From positions 372,001-436,000 of the forward strand of contig JAWWUD010000100.1 in assembly GCA_033964015.1 (NCBI GenBank): a stretch of 64,000 nucleotides of DNA. Reading direction: 5' to 3'. This document shows, one piece after another, positions 43,010 to 54,571 of this stretch. The stretch comes from Scolanthus callimorphus. Taxonomy: Eukaryota > Cnidaria > Anthozoa > Actiniaria > Edwardsiidae. A model generated the notes under the pieces. The model was given only the letters and a program-made list of their open reading frames with translations. It ran no database searches and was not told where the DNA came from. A program made the position numbers and the translations under genes. Each line of letters starts with the position of its first letter. The stretch's first letter is position 1.

Positions 43010-43545
43010 GAGTGAAGGTCCCTTGCTCTGTGTCCAACACTCTGCTCGCATAAATCCTCTTCTCGTTTTCGTGCTGGCAATAGATTTCCTGAATGATAAA
43101 AGATACTTTTTCAGTTGAGATTTAAACGTTTCGACGCTGGAACAAGCACGAATGTCAAAACGGAGCTCGTTCCATAGCCTTACAGCCGCAGTAGAAAAGG
43201 CGCGCTGACCATAGTTTTCATGTTAAAAGCAGGCTCAACAAGGCGAAGGTGGTCTTTAGATGACCGTAAGTCTTTTTTAAGGGTAAAATTGCTACAGCTT
43301 GCGCCTCTCGTGACATTTAGATACTTTGGACGCGTGTGAAGGTGTTGAAATAACTTGAAAAAGCTTTCTTTATATTTATTCACGGAATAAATATTCTTGA
43401 AACTATCGCGCCATTCATGTTGAAGAGTAACACTTACATTCGTTTCGTCTGTTTGTATGGTTGAATGAAGTAGACCATCTCGTACAGGGTCTTTCCTGGA
43501 TATTCCTGTTGTGCCCTTTATGGCAGGTGTGTCGTGAATGTATAA
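43010..43545 (-). pseudogene. LINE reverse transcriptase C-terminal tail
   Basis: On the minus strand AFSTAAVRLWNELRFDIRA and FKSQLKKYLLSF read as the common C-terminal end of LINE RTs (x-AA-x-LWN-x-L followed by F-K-x-x-L-K). Upstream codons (LRSSKDHLRLVEPAFN) lie in another frame, so one shift interrupts the piece. It is opposite in direction to the CR1-like 5' ORF and so belongs to another copy. Confidence 0.65.
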
Positions 43546-45515
43546 GACACCTAAACTCTTATGAAGATTTACTCAGATATTGTAGGTTATTTTGAACACG
43601 AGCTACGTCGAGATCATGTCACATGTCATGGACGATTTGGAAAAACATGGTCGCCCAGACGTCCTGCGGTACAAGCTAAAGCCAGTCACCCAGAGAGGAC
43701 AGAATGATACGATGAATATCCGTTCACTCGGTACCAGCTCCCTAACACAGCTGCTGTCTCCTCTGCTTTCTGCAAGTCTATTTAGATAATAGTTTGGGAA
43801 TTCGCGAAACCGAAAAGCACGATGTTCTACAGTTTACATATTAAACAACATGTAACCTTGTAAGTCATTTTATTTTGAATCATTCGAAGTCAAATAAAAG
43901 AAAGAGATGAGTTGAATTCTAATAGTGTACCCGTTAATGTATCACCCACACATCGACTTGCATCCCGCGTACGCAATAGTTCGGCTACATGAATGCTCCC
44001 GGCACAACACTCACTGAATTATCTCCACTTTCTTGTGTATGCAATGGACGATTCTAGCTATAATGAATGAGCGCGCTGCATGTGTCATATTTCATGAACC
44101 AAGTTCCTTGTATGCGCGCGTTGCAACGTGGTGGTTGTGTTAAAATCGAAAGGCATTTCTAAAGAAAAGAAAAGGAGCTGGAATCGTCCATACTTCAATT
44201 GTTCGAACCCTGTCCTATCAAAATCAATCCACTTAAACTATGGTAAGCATCGTTTCCTGCACCTGCGCAATAGGTTGAGCAAATACGTGCCCCCTGCGCA
44301 GACGCACATCTCTCCAATGCTGTCAAATAATAGGACATTTGCACTTTGGCGTCATTTGACTACGACTTCCAGAATCCTTTTCAGTTTTCTTTATTTATGC
44401 AGAAAAGCTGCATTGGAAACAATAGGCGATATGACGCGAACAAAAGCGAGAACGCAAAGGTTTCTGGTAGTCTTAGTAAAATACGTCATAATGAACATTT
44501 CCTATTGGTATAAATTTTTATTGCTGTCGCAGCGAAGGTCGCTTGGAAATTTGATAGCGAAAGTTCTTAAATCTTACGTAAGAATGCTTATATAATGCAA
44601 GTTTCAGTTCCTTTTTTCTAGGACATAATAACAGTTACATAGGATTTTGAGTTGTTTATGTTAGATCACTGGTCTTATTTTATAATATTTTGTTGAAACA
44701 ACCCGATGACTCGGTGACAGTGCCCCTTTAACAGGGGCTCATAAGTAGGGGCGTTCCTCTGATATATATTCTTGATAAGGCTAGTAAAACAAAAGCTTTG
44801 CAATATAACAGCAACATTACCCATTTTGTGGACTAGATACGATTAAACTACGAATTTGTCAGAACTTTTTTTTAAGATCAGTCTTTTGCGCTAATTTTGA
44901 AATGTATTTCGGAAACGACGTTATTGAGTGCCAGCTCGCTGCATCCAGTCAAGAGGAAATAGATGGCAGACAAGGTGAACACTGTGTTAGAGCAAGGCGG
45001 GAGTCTGCGAGGGGTGGAAGGTTTATATCGTGCTGCTAAAGAAAAGAATAAAAAAATGACAAGAAGAACCGTTGAATGGACAAAGAGCTTATAGCGCTGT
45101 TCACACTGACGCCATCCATTGATATTAATGTGCCAACTAGGGATCGATTGGTTCACAGAACTAAGGGCGCTATTCAGTCTACGGTTGGCACATTAGCATT
45201 AGAATAGCAATGTTGATAAACAGTGAATAGCGCTATACTCTGATTCATAGTTATGCTTCGCGTATTTTTGTAAATTATGCTCGTGACACATTTGAGTAGT
45301 GGCTGACACGCTCTCGTTAAATGATCGATCTGTCGAACTCAAATGTGTCCGTGTCCACTCCTTTGTTATTGTTTTCGTTTGATATTAAAAGACCAGTTAC
45401 GTGTAGAAATCTCTAAATTCAATCCAGAAAATTGCTCTATTCTAAATCAGCCGATGGAAATGGATGCTTTCTCCGACTTGGTATGTTGCTATGCTGTCAA
45501 CATGTCGGTATTGCA
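43546..45515. other. Non-coding stretch, little recognised
   Basis: A 155-residue open frame (44128-44595) rich in Lys, Arg and Leu has no family features. GACAGTGCCCCTTTAAC near 44712 resembles the end of the TTAA MITE at 30.1 kb but no partner end was found. Otherwise blank. Confidence 0.4.
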
Positions 45516-45520
45516 AGTAA

Positions 45521-45831
45521 GCTGTTCCAAAAAAAAAAACGAACCCCCCTATCGAGGAACTCCAAATTTTAAAAAATTGCTCTACCCCTGTGGAAATTCC
45601 AGACTCCTGTACAACCCCTGTGGAAAATTGAAGCCCCCTGTGGAAATTCCTCATTCTCTTGTGGGCCTGTGGAAATTCTGCAGTTGCAAATGAAACCCCT
45701 GAGGAACTGCCAGGGTAAAATGAATGGCCCTGTCAAACTCAGGCCCTGTGGAAATTTCAGGGTCAAACACAGCGACCCCCGTGGAATTTCCAGGTTCCTC
45801 GATAGGGGGAGTACGGGTTTTTTAGAACAGC
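45521..45831. mobile_element. MITE with internal CCCCTGTGGAAATTCC minisatellite
   Basis: Terminal inverted repeats GCTGTTCCAAAAAA...CCCCCTATCGAGGAAC and GTTCCTCGATAGGGGG...TTTTTTAGAACAGC. Between them the word CCTGTGGAAATTCC or a variant recurs about eight times at uneven spacing. No coding content; open frames across it are the repeat. Confidence 0.75.
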
Positions 45832-46334
45832 CCAATCCAAAGACGCTTAAACACTAGCAAACATGTTTATTTCCTATTTATGTACCAAGCAAAGTAGCCA
45901 TAGTATAATATTCTGCCCTGGGGGCCGTTTCTCGAAACGCCCGAGAATTTGAAATTTTAATTTTTTGTGTACCGTTATGATTCCGGCCTTCAAAGCTACA
46001 TTGCGCCTGTTCGAATCTAGCAAGCAACGAACGTACATGTTTTTGAAGCTATTTGCATAGCAAATCGCTTCTTAGTCATCGCAGTGCAATGTGGTATTCA
46101 AAAAAAATGTTTCTATATTATGGGATAGGGTGCTTGATGGGCGTAGAACGTCATCCAAAATGGCGTATCCAAGAAAGCCACCGTGCCGCCATTTTGGATA
46201 TCCGGCGATTGTTTGAGGCCATCACGTTCAAAGGCTAAACTTAAAAAAAGACAAAAACGATTATGTGGAAAGAATACTATATAGGCAAATATATTATTGT
46301 TGTTAGTAATAGGCCCTTATCACGTTAATATGGA

Positions 46335-46670
46335 TTAATAATATCTTATAGTTATCAGGAAACGAAGTCCATAAATTTAAAGAGCACATCCATATTAGAA
46401 AAGCTGCAAAGTTTGGGAAGAATTACTCGAAAACTGGCTGAGATAGGAATTTTCAAAAGTTAGCTTTCTGACCTACATATATTTTTACAAAGAAATGTAT
46501 GGGAAAATACATCCAAACGAGGCCATACATTTTATTGTAAAAATCATCAATTTAGAAAATCATATCTCGGTCAGTATTCAACCAATCTTCACCAAACTTT
46601 GCATTTTTACTAATACGGATGTGCTGAATTGAATACTGGACGTTGTTTCCTGATAACTGAAATTTATATC
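46335..46670. repeat. Foldback element
   Basis: TTATCAGGAAACGAAGTCC at the left is inverted at the right as GGACGTTGTTTCCTGATAA. The arms continue through CATCCATATTAG/CTAATACGGATG and AAACTTTGC-type words, meeting near 46510. Diverged, no target duplication found. Confidence 0.65.
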
Positions 46671-47399
46671 TTTTAAGATACAGGAAAAGAAACAAATAAT
46701 GGCATTCAAAGTAGTATGTTTTCTTAGAACATCTCGGCTCCCTCGTGATATTTGGCCTTTCAAGCTAGAGGTCTTTAGATGCAATTTTAGTTCAATAAAA
46801 ACCACGGATAATTTACAGAAAGGTCACCATTGTCATAAAAATGAAAAAAGTGAACCTACAATCATTTGTATCTGTGACTATCTTCATGTGATGTGTTTCA
46901 AAGTAATCTTGTGAAGATTACATCTTGTGAAGCTTGCACCCCCTGGCCCTACAGTCGTCACACTCAGTGGAATATCCTCAGTAATGACTGTAGCCAAAAA
47001 CACATAATATGTGTGGTTCTAGAAAGTATTCATGGAAGGGCTTGGAAATTCTAGAGTCAGATTGGGGGTCCTGGGTTATCTGTTTTTTTTTATGCAAATG
47101 CTCAGCTATTATTCTTTGGAAATTCCAGAGGGGTGTGTCACTCTTCAACACTTCCGTGGAGTGAGAGGGGGAAGGGGGAATATTTTCTGGAACCACAACT
47201 GTTAACGCACCATAAATCCTTGAATTAGTGCCTGCTGGACACTTATCCACATAAAACATTCCTAAAACACTAAATGAAAGAGTTCTTACGTTAGCATAAG
47301 TACAAATGTGTCTAAAACTAATGCTTTCATTGCCATTGTCAGGCCTGGATCCAGACCTATTTACTTAAGCAATAAAAGTACTTTCCGCGTGTTCTCTGC

Positions 47400-47520
47400 T
47401 TTCTTACAAACACGAGGGGGATGTTGGGAGAACTGATGAAAACTTGAAAGACACGAGCCGAAGGCGAGTGTCTTTCAAGTTTTTATCAGTTCGACAAACA
47501 TTCCCCGAGTGTTTGTAAGA
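47400..47520. repeat. Long hairpin repeat
   Basis: TTCTTACAAACACGAGGGGGATGTT...GAAAACTTGAAAGACAC and GTGTCTTTCAAGTTTTTATC...AACATTCCCCGAGTGTTTGTAAGAA form nearly continuous inverted arms with a tiny loop around CCGAAGGCG. Confidence 0.7.
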
Positions 47521-47804
47521 AACCAGAGAGCAAGCAGAAAGTATTTTTATTGCTTTTAGAAATAACTTACACACGCGCGACAGCGTTGCGTGGCAATCGT
47601 GTTTCTCAGGTCTCTTACAAACACGCTTTTTAACCAATCAGAATGCGCACATTCACAATACAACATAGGTGTTATTTTCTAAACCTGTTTACAGAAATGT
47701 TTGGTATGCTTTTAAATTATTATTAAAATTATTATTAAAATTGCAGTCCGCATCTTAGGGATCAGACATCCACATCTGTAAACCACATTTATAATAATTG
47801 CGAG

Positions 47805-47885
47805 CGAGCGTTAGCGAGCGAGCATATCTAATCTTGGCAAGTCCTAACGCTAGCAAGTCCTAACGCTAGCAAGTCCTAACGCCCT
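47805..47885 (+). repeat. Short tandem repeat CTAACGCTAGCAAGTC
   Basis: Three near-perfect copies of the 16-base word, preceded by GCGAGCGAGCGTTAGCGAGCGAGC. Confidence 0.8.
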
Positions 47886-48022
47886 TGCAATTTTGGATAC
47901 GCGCGCAGAGCATTCTGGGACAGCCGCAAGATGATATACGTGAAGCGTCGAGATTTTCGTGTGTCTGTCTGGACAATCGATATCAGCAGGGGGTTGCCTC
48001 TGCAGGGGGTCACATTTTCAAG

Positions 48023-48107
48023 ATGGCGGCTATATGCGATGGTAAACTCTGGTTCTTCGACTTAAAACTGTTCTCTCCAAGCCCTGAGAGTGGACTTTCG
48101 TTTCTAG
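48023..48107 (+). CDS. Candidate first coding exon of an unknown gene
   Basis: TTCAAGATGGCGGC is a strong start context. The frame reads MAAICDGKLWFFDLKLFSP and nine more residues to TCTAG|GTAAGT, a consensus splice donor. No downstream exon is identified and the family is not recognised. Confidence 0.35.
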
Positions 48108-49241
48108 GTAAGTTCTTCGTTTCTTTCACTTGCAATTGTTTAAACCCCCGTTATTATATTTTATACCACAATGACCTTTTATCTCAGAGTTTTTGCTGTG
48201 TTTCGACGATAGATTCCACGGCAACCAAAGCACATTTCGCTTTCTCTCAATAGGACTGACCTTCCCTTTTTATAATGAATGCCAAGCAAGACAAGCATAT
48301 TATGCAGGAAGGTTGTGATTACAATACATGGTATACAAGCAGAGAACAGTTATCGAAATGGTTACATTAGGATGTTAGGTGTCCTAGATAACTTATATAT
48401 TCCTGATACAAAGGATAAGGACACCCAAGACTTCAGGTATTTTCCTCAATCTTGAAAAGTCAAAGAAAAACAAATTGTGTTAGAAAAATGTTTATGAAAT
48501 TACGTACAATTTGAATGACAAAAAAACGTAGGTCGAATGACCCCAAATCAGAAGTTTCAGAAAAAAACGCGCGAAGATTTTTCGCACAGGAGGGACTTTT
48601 GTAAAATACCACTGTTAGAATATCGGCTCGCATAAGCAAATGCCGCTCTTAAAAATAAATTCGAACGCCGAATAGTTAAAAGCACCAATAGTCGAGGTTT
48701 AACATATCCAGAGCTCAAAAATATCCGACCATTTTTGACGCGACGCGAGCGAGTTAAAAAATTTCTGAAAAACGCGTTTCGTTTTGTTGGAGTCACCGTC
48801 TGCAGCAGTGTTGTTGTTGTTAAAGGCGTGTTTTAAAAGTATAAAAACTTGTACTCTCCTTTGTACTTTGTATTTATATTCCACATGGCGAAAAGCTAGC
48901 GGCTACACTAGCATGGACTAGCATGCTTGAAAATCCGTGAAAAATTCAACTGTGCAAATGGTCCGTTCAGTAAAAAACACACAGGTATCCCTATGATAGA
49001 GTTGTCGATGGTTTCCAGTCCTTTTCGGTCATTTTGTCGGCCATTTTGTTTGGGAGAAGCATACTTATCTTCTGGTTGAAGTTTCAAACGGTTTGCCCGC
49101 CACAATATTGCGCAGTCGTTACCTCGAATAACCGCTGACCAGATGCGCCGAGGTACTATAGCAGCAAGACTAAATAAACCTACCTATTTTTGATAGTCTC
49201 CTGTGAGGCCATGCCCCTTTTACAGTGAAATTCTTGTCTAC

Positions 49242-49622
49242 GACGACCGGTAGCGCAGTGGTAGAGCGCCGGGTTTATGTTCGGGAGGTTGGGAGTTCAA
49301 ACCCTGGCCGGGCCAACACTCAGGGTCTTTTCTAATAATTGAGAGAAGGTGCTGCCTTTGCTCTAACATCTGTAAATGGTTAGACCTTCGCGTCTTCTCG
49401 GATAAGGACGTTAAACCGTAGCCCCCGTCTCTCACATACACTACACTAACCGGAACCAGAGGGACGTTAAAGAACCACGAGGACCGTCGGAAGTTGCCCA
49501 ACCTCAGTGTCACAGAACTCACAATGCTGACACACACTCATGTTTATAAAAGCTGGTTCTATAGGATGAGTTATCCGTTAATGTAAAGCGCTTTGAGCCG
49601 CGAGGATAAGCGCTGAATCGCT
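49242..49622 (+). repeat. tRNA-derived SINE
   Basis: An internal RNA polymerase III promoter is visible: A box TAGCGCAGTGG (49251-49261) and B box GAGTTCAAACCC (about 49293-49304) at tRNA-like spacing. The body contains GATAAGGACGTTAAACCG and GGACGTTAAAGAACC, words common in marine-invertebrate SINEs. The end reads GTAAAGCGCTTTGAGCC then GATAAGCGCTGAATCGC. It does not fold as an intact tRNA gene. Confidence 0.8.
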
Positions 49623-49631
49623 TATGAGTTT

Positions 49632-50212
49632 TAGAAAGGTCTGAAAGGGACCAATTCTGGGGGCTGAATTACAACCCGCAAGCGATTCAGCACTTGATAT
49701 CTAAAACAAATCTTCTAGGGCCGTTTTATCAGTTTTGAGAAGGTTGAAAGGGACCAATTCTGGTGGCTGAATTACAACCCGCAAGCGATTCGGCACTTGG
49801 TATCTAAAACAAAGGGCTGTTTTATCAGTTTTGAGAAGGTTTGAAAGGGACCAATTCTGGGGCTGAGTTAGAACCCGCAAGCAATTTAGCACTTGGTATC
49901 TAAAACAAATCTTCTGGGGCCGTTTTATCAGTTTTGAGAAGGTCTGAAGGGACCAATTCTGGGGGGTGAATTACAACCCGCAAGCGATTCGGCACTTAGT
50001 ATCTAAAACAAATCTTCTAGGCCTGTTTTATCAGTTTTGAGAAGGTCTGAAGGGACCATATTCTGTGGGGCTGAATTAGAACCCGCAAGCGATTCAGCAC
50101 TTGGTATCTAAAACAAATCTTCTAGTAGCTGTTTTAGCAGTTTTGAGAAGGCCTGAAAGGGACCAATTTTGAGGGCTGAATTAGAACCCGCAAGCAATTC
50201 GACCGTATCTCC
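49632..50212 (+). repeat. ~103-bp tandem satellite, six units
   Basis: Units start GAAGGTCTGAAAGGGACCAATTCTGG at about 49634, 49739, 49836, 49937, 50040 and 50146, each continuing through GCTGAATTACAACCCGCAAGCGATTCAGCACTTGG and TCTAAAACAAATCTTC. Units differ by small indels and a few substitutions. The array begins within ~15 bases of the SINE end. Confidence 0.9.
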
Positions 50213-51638
50213 TAAATCAGATCTACTCATTCAGAGTAAATCGGCACAACGTGGGGCTATTTCAGAACATCATTTGACTGAAATGGCTCTTTTTCTGTAA
50301 ATCAGTTTTCTGTAAATCAGTCTAATATAGAACCGCTACGAAAGGGTCTGAATTGGAAAATGGGGCTGAATCAACCCTCTCAAAATTACAGTGCATGTAC
50401 TGAAATTATTTACCGAGATTAGTCAGGTTAAAAGCTAACGAAATCCCCCCTCCCCCTGAACGAAATGCTGAACACGCTGAAAGCTTGTTCATGGAATTGA
50501 TGAACAAACATACACTGCTGCTTTTGTTGAATCAAATGTTAAACTAGCTTGGCGCCAGCTTTAAAGAATAGTCTAGTCGGTGTAATTGCGCCGCCCCGCC
50601 TCCTCCTTTGCTTCAAACTTTAGATGGGGCAGGAATTTTTTCCCCAAATCAACGTGTTTTCAGTTTTTGTTTGAATATAGCTGAAATCATCTAACAAGCC
50701 CGGTTATATTTACACGAGTCACAAAGCATGACCATTCCTTTTGTGATAGAATAAACGAACAGAAGAAAAGAGGCATTGCTTCGATACGTTTTCCACAATA
50801 ACATCCACGAATATATGCAAATAACCAAGGATATTAGCCCCTGGCGCTTTAAAAGGTCTTTCAAATGCATTTCGCCCGTGACGACGCTAACTAACAGCGT
50901 CTTGCGAGAGTTTTTGCCTCCTCTCTCTTACAACTGAAAAAGTGTTGTTTTCCCAAGCTGCTAAATTTTCTAACAACTTTGCAAGAAGCCGTAGAGGTGA
51001 AACCATTTTGAATACAAACTTTTCATGGCATAGATTCGTTTCGTGGATTCGTTCATAGGCGTAAAGGATGCCGTGCCCTCAAGAGCTACGCGAACAGTTT
51101 CGACTGGCGAAAATAAACCAAGCGGAGAGAGTGCTTGTCATTGTGCAGAGTCACAGGTATGTTTTGTAGGATTCTTTATTCTCCTTGTTGTTGTTTTCGT
51201 CGATGAACATGGTCTAAATACATAGTAAGAAAACGTAATACCTTCCCTCCATGTTCTGTGCCAATTAAAAAGAAAAACAATACATTTAAACCCGCTCAAT
51301 ATTATAGCCATTTAAGAAAAGTTGAATTCAAGTGCCGTGATCCTAATTTCGTAGCCCATGCGCATTTTGAGAACAAGTTGTTTTTATTAAATAATGCAGC
51401 AAAACAACAGGAAACAATACAGCTATTACAATAAAAGTAGTCGGAGCAAACGCGACCACATACTACAGAAGAAATAATGTAAAACTGTGAGAGAACAAGA
51501 AAAATAATCAGTACGAATGTACTTGCTTTGATATATACCCATTTCAATTACCGTTGCTCCTAAAACCATGTATCATGAACCATAATTTCGAAATAATTCG
51601 TACCTAAATCGCAGCAATTCATATTAAATTATATCTCA
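50213..51638. other. Stretch with one candidate first exon
   Basis: Decayed satellite words continue to about 50390. A possible exon lies at 51043-51156. Otherwise nothing recognised. Confidence 0.4.
51043..51156 (+). CDS. Candidate first coding exon, unknown gene
   Basis: Reads from GTGGATTCG/ATTCG through VKDAVPSRATRTVSTGENK to ESQ, ending at CACAG|GTATGT, a good donor. The annotated open frame uses a non-ATG start and no ATG is in frame at the beginning, so an upstream exon would be needed. Low support. Confidence 0.2.
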
Positions 51639-52157
51639 AAATACTAAACAAAAGTGAACAAGAGTGTTTTTAGTTTAGTTTGGCTTGCCTATTCGTACAA
51701 AATACGAAAGAAGCGTCTTCATTATGATGCATGATTAATGGTTCCAACCTTAATTGAAATAGGTGCGTCTACAAATACTTATATCGCTTCGTCAGCTCAG
51801 GGAGTTGTAAAACTCTTTACACGTATCCGCTCTGGATGCAAACGCTTGAGTGCTCTATCGACAACGTTTTTTGAAACAAATTGTAATTCAGAGAATGAGG
51901 AATAGCGAACAAGGTTGTGTGTTTTGACTTTTACGTTTTACTGTGTGCTACTCGTTTGTAAAATTGCCACTATAGAAACGAGCAGCATACTTATGTATCC
52001 ACGACTGGCCAGGTGTAATCGAATTTTACGTCTTTGATCATTCTTTCTTTTCACGTCATGACCGCAAAAGGATATGCACCAAAGGATTTTTATCCACTCT
52101 GTCAGTTCTATATAAATTATCAGCTATAGTGAAAATTTATACTCAGCTCCGTATTCA

Positions 52158-52290
52158 TTGGAGTTGTTCCGCGTAACAACGTTAGAGAAGCAGATGAAGC
52201 GAACCTTTTGTTCCAATTGATTCTGGTCAACCTGAGACAAAAGGCTTGCCTCATTTGCATCTCGAAGGTTCCTACGCGGAACAACTCCAT
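52158..52290. repeat. Hairpin repeat within the duplication (copy 1)
   Basis: GGAGTTGTTCCGCGTA...AGATGAAGCGAACC and GGTTCCTACGCGGAACAACTCC with matching inner arms. The second copy is at 53260-53391. Confidence 0.7.
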
Positions 52291-52338
52291 TAATTCATTC
52301 ACTCGATTCACTCATTCATTTGTTTGTTTGTTTTCACT

Positions 52339-52661
52339 GTAGCGCTCCGTCTAAAGAACTATAGCGGAAACAATAGGGCCGCGGAAACAGTGGTCGTCCA
52401 GTGATGCTCACACTCGATTTTCTTCTTGAACCAACGAAATGCTCGGAAATATCCGGAAGACCTATTCGGAAAGAATTCAGCACTGCAAACGAAGAATTTT
52501 GCTACAAAAACGGTGAAAAACAATTTCAAACAATCAGAAGCCCAGGATTTGTTGACCAAGCCAATTAGTTTTTTAGAAATTTAACAATTTAAAAATTGAC
52601 ACAAAGCATAACTCAAATTCCCGATAGCCGTTCACGCTATCATTCCTAGACGGAGCGCTAC
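52339..52661. mobile_element. MITE with GTAGCGCTCCGTCTA ends (copy 1)
   Basis: Perfect 15-base terminal inverted repeats GTAGCGCTCCGTCTA / TAGACGGAGCGCTAC enclosing ~293 bases without coding content. Both tandem copies contain it, so it is older than the duplication. Confidence 0.75.
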
Positions 52662-52737
52662 TTATCTATTTATTTGACGCGGTGCGTCAAATAGTATTTA
52701 TACGATTTTATCCACTCTGTCAGTTTCTATATAAATA

Positions 52738-53784
52738 AATACTAAACAAAGTGAACAAGAGTGTTTTTAGTTTAGTTTGGCTTGCCTATTCGTACAAAAT
52801 ACGAAAGAAGCGTCTTCATTATGATGCATGATTAATGGTTCCAACCTTAATTGAAATAGGTGCGTCTACAAATACTTATATCGCTTCGTCAGCTCAGGGA
52901 GTTGTAAAACTCTTTACACGTATCCGCTCTGGATGCAAACGCTTGAGTGCTCTATCGACAACGTTTTTTGAAACAAATTGTAATTCAGAGAATGAGGAAT
53001 AGCGAACAAGGTTGTGTGTTTTGACTTTTACGTTTTACTGTGTGCTACTCGTTTGTAAAATTGCCACTATAGAAACGAGCAGCATACTTATGTATCCACG
53101 ACTGGCCAGGTGTAATCGAAATTTTACGTCTTTGATCATTCTTTCTTTTCACGTCATGACCGCAAAAGGATATGCACCAAAGGATTTTTATCCACTCTGT
53201 CAGTTCTATATAAATTATCAGCTATAGTGAAAATTTATACTCAGCTCCGTATTCATTGGAGTTGTTCCGCGTAACAACGTTAGAGAAGCAGATGAAGCGA
53301 ACCTTTTGTTTCCAATTGATTCTGGTCAACCTGAGACAAAAGGCTTGCCTCATTTGCATCTCGAAGGTTCCTACGCGGAACAACTCCATTAATTCATTCA
53401 CTCGATTCACTCATTCATTTGTTTGTTTTGTTTTCACTGTAGCGCTCCGTCTAAAGAACTATAGCGGAAACAATAGGGCCGCGGAAACAGTGGTCGTCCA
53501 GTGATGCTCACACTCGATTTTCTTCTTGAACCAACGAAATGCTCGGAAATATCCGGAAGACCTATTCGGAAAGAATTCAGCACTGCAAACGAAGAATTTT
53601 GCTACAAAAACGGTGAAAAACAATTTCAAACAATCAGAAGCCCAGGATTTGTTGACCAAGCCAATTAGTTTTTTAGAAATTTAACAATTTAAAAATTGAC
53701 ACAAAGCATAACTCAAATTCCGATAGCCGTTCACGCTATCATTCCTAGACGGAGCGCTACTTATCTATTTATTTGACGCGGTGC
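52738..53784 (+). repeat. 1.05-kb tandem duplication, copy 2
   Basis: Direct copy of 51639-52685, including the MITE and the hairpin. Confidence 0.93.
53439..53760. mobile_element. MITE with GTAGCGCTCCGTCTA ends (copy 2)
   Basis: Duplicate of 52339-52661, one base shorter (one C lost in the CCCGATAG run). Confidence 0.75.
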
Positions 53785-54571
53785 TCATTAGTCATTTTCA
53801 AAAAATGTATTGCACTTTGGACCGGCTTTAGTGACTTTGCATATACAATTCCTTGCTGTCATCGGCCGTATATCATCGGCTTAAGTTGTTTCAGTCTTGT
53901 TGCCAGTCAATTCAGATCATGCGATAAATCTTTTGGGAGGACACAATTGTGGAATTTCTCACACAAGACCGAGTGCGCGAAGTATGTACAAAATGAACAA
54001 AGGTAACCTCCCAGATAATTCATCATTGCACGATCTGCATTGGGTGGCAACAAGACGCAAACAACGTTACCCTATTTTACATTACGTTACCCTAGAATCA
54101 CATATCAAAACGCAGTTTTGTAATAATAACGAACGCACACTAAAGATACCAAGTATATTCCCAACAAAGGAACGGTGAAAACGAAACAGATTAGGACTTT
54201 AAGAGCACGGGGGATGGTACTTGAGGCACCATTGGAAAACACACGAAAGCGAAGGGGTACTACCTATACGTGTCATAGTCATGTAGACCACAACAAAAGT
54301 TCATGAGAATATATCACGCCAAAGGTTGGACTTACTAATTAGGAAATAAAAACCGGGATAGTTAGACTATTACACTTTTTTCATACATTTACACTGATTT
54401 CTTACCATTCTATTTTGAAAGACTCTGATAAATGTATCTCTTGAAGCTCTCCGCAATGTCCTTTGTGTATCATGGACAACATGACTGGAGCGAAATATGG
54501 AATTCATTATGTTTTATTTACATGCTTCCGTTGAGATAACAACTAGTTTTTATTCTTTTTCCGTTACGTAG
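53785..54571. other. Region upstream of the rolling-stone-like exon
   Basis: Expected to be intron. Open frames 53773-54006 and 53897-54178 have no recognisable features. A pyrimidine-rich tract (TTTTTATTCTTTTTCC) before ACGTAG marks the acceptor at 54571. Confidence 0.45.

Larger units (their letters stand above)
45840..49238. other. Stretch with foldbacks and one candidate first exon
   Basis: Contains a foldback (46335-46670), a long hairpin (47400-47520), a short tandem repeat (47805-47885) and a possible first exon (48023-48107). The parts 46690-47390 and 48120-49230 show nothing I can name. Confidence 0.45.
51639..52685 (+). repeat. 1.05-kb tandem duplication, copy 1
   Basis: Matches 52738-53784 almost base for base, from AAATACTAAACAAA to TTGACGCGGTGC. 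Differences seen are single-base indels, mostly in homopolymers. The 52-base link repeats TTATCCACTCTGTCAG from inside the unit, suggesting unequal exchange or slippage. Confidence 0.93.

Noticed and set aside
44128..44595. 155-residue ORF
   Set aside because: No domain, no intron signals, mixed composition and no support beyond length.
49242..49315. tRNA gene
   Set aside because: A and B boxes are present, but no acceptor stem forms and the sequence continues into a SINE body.
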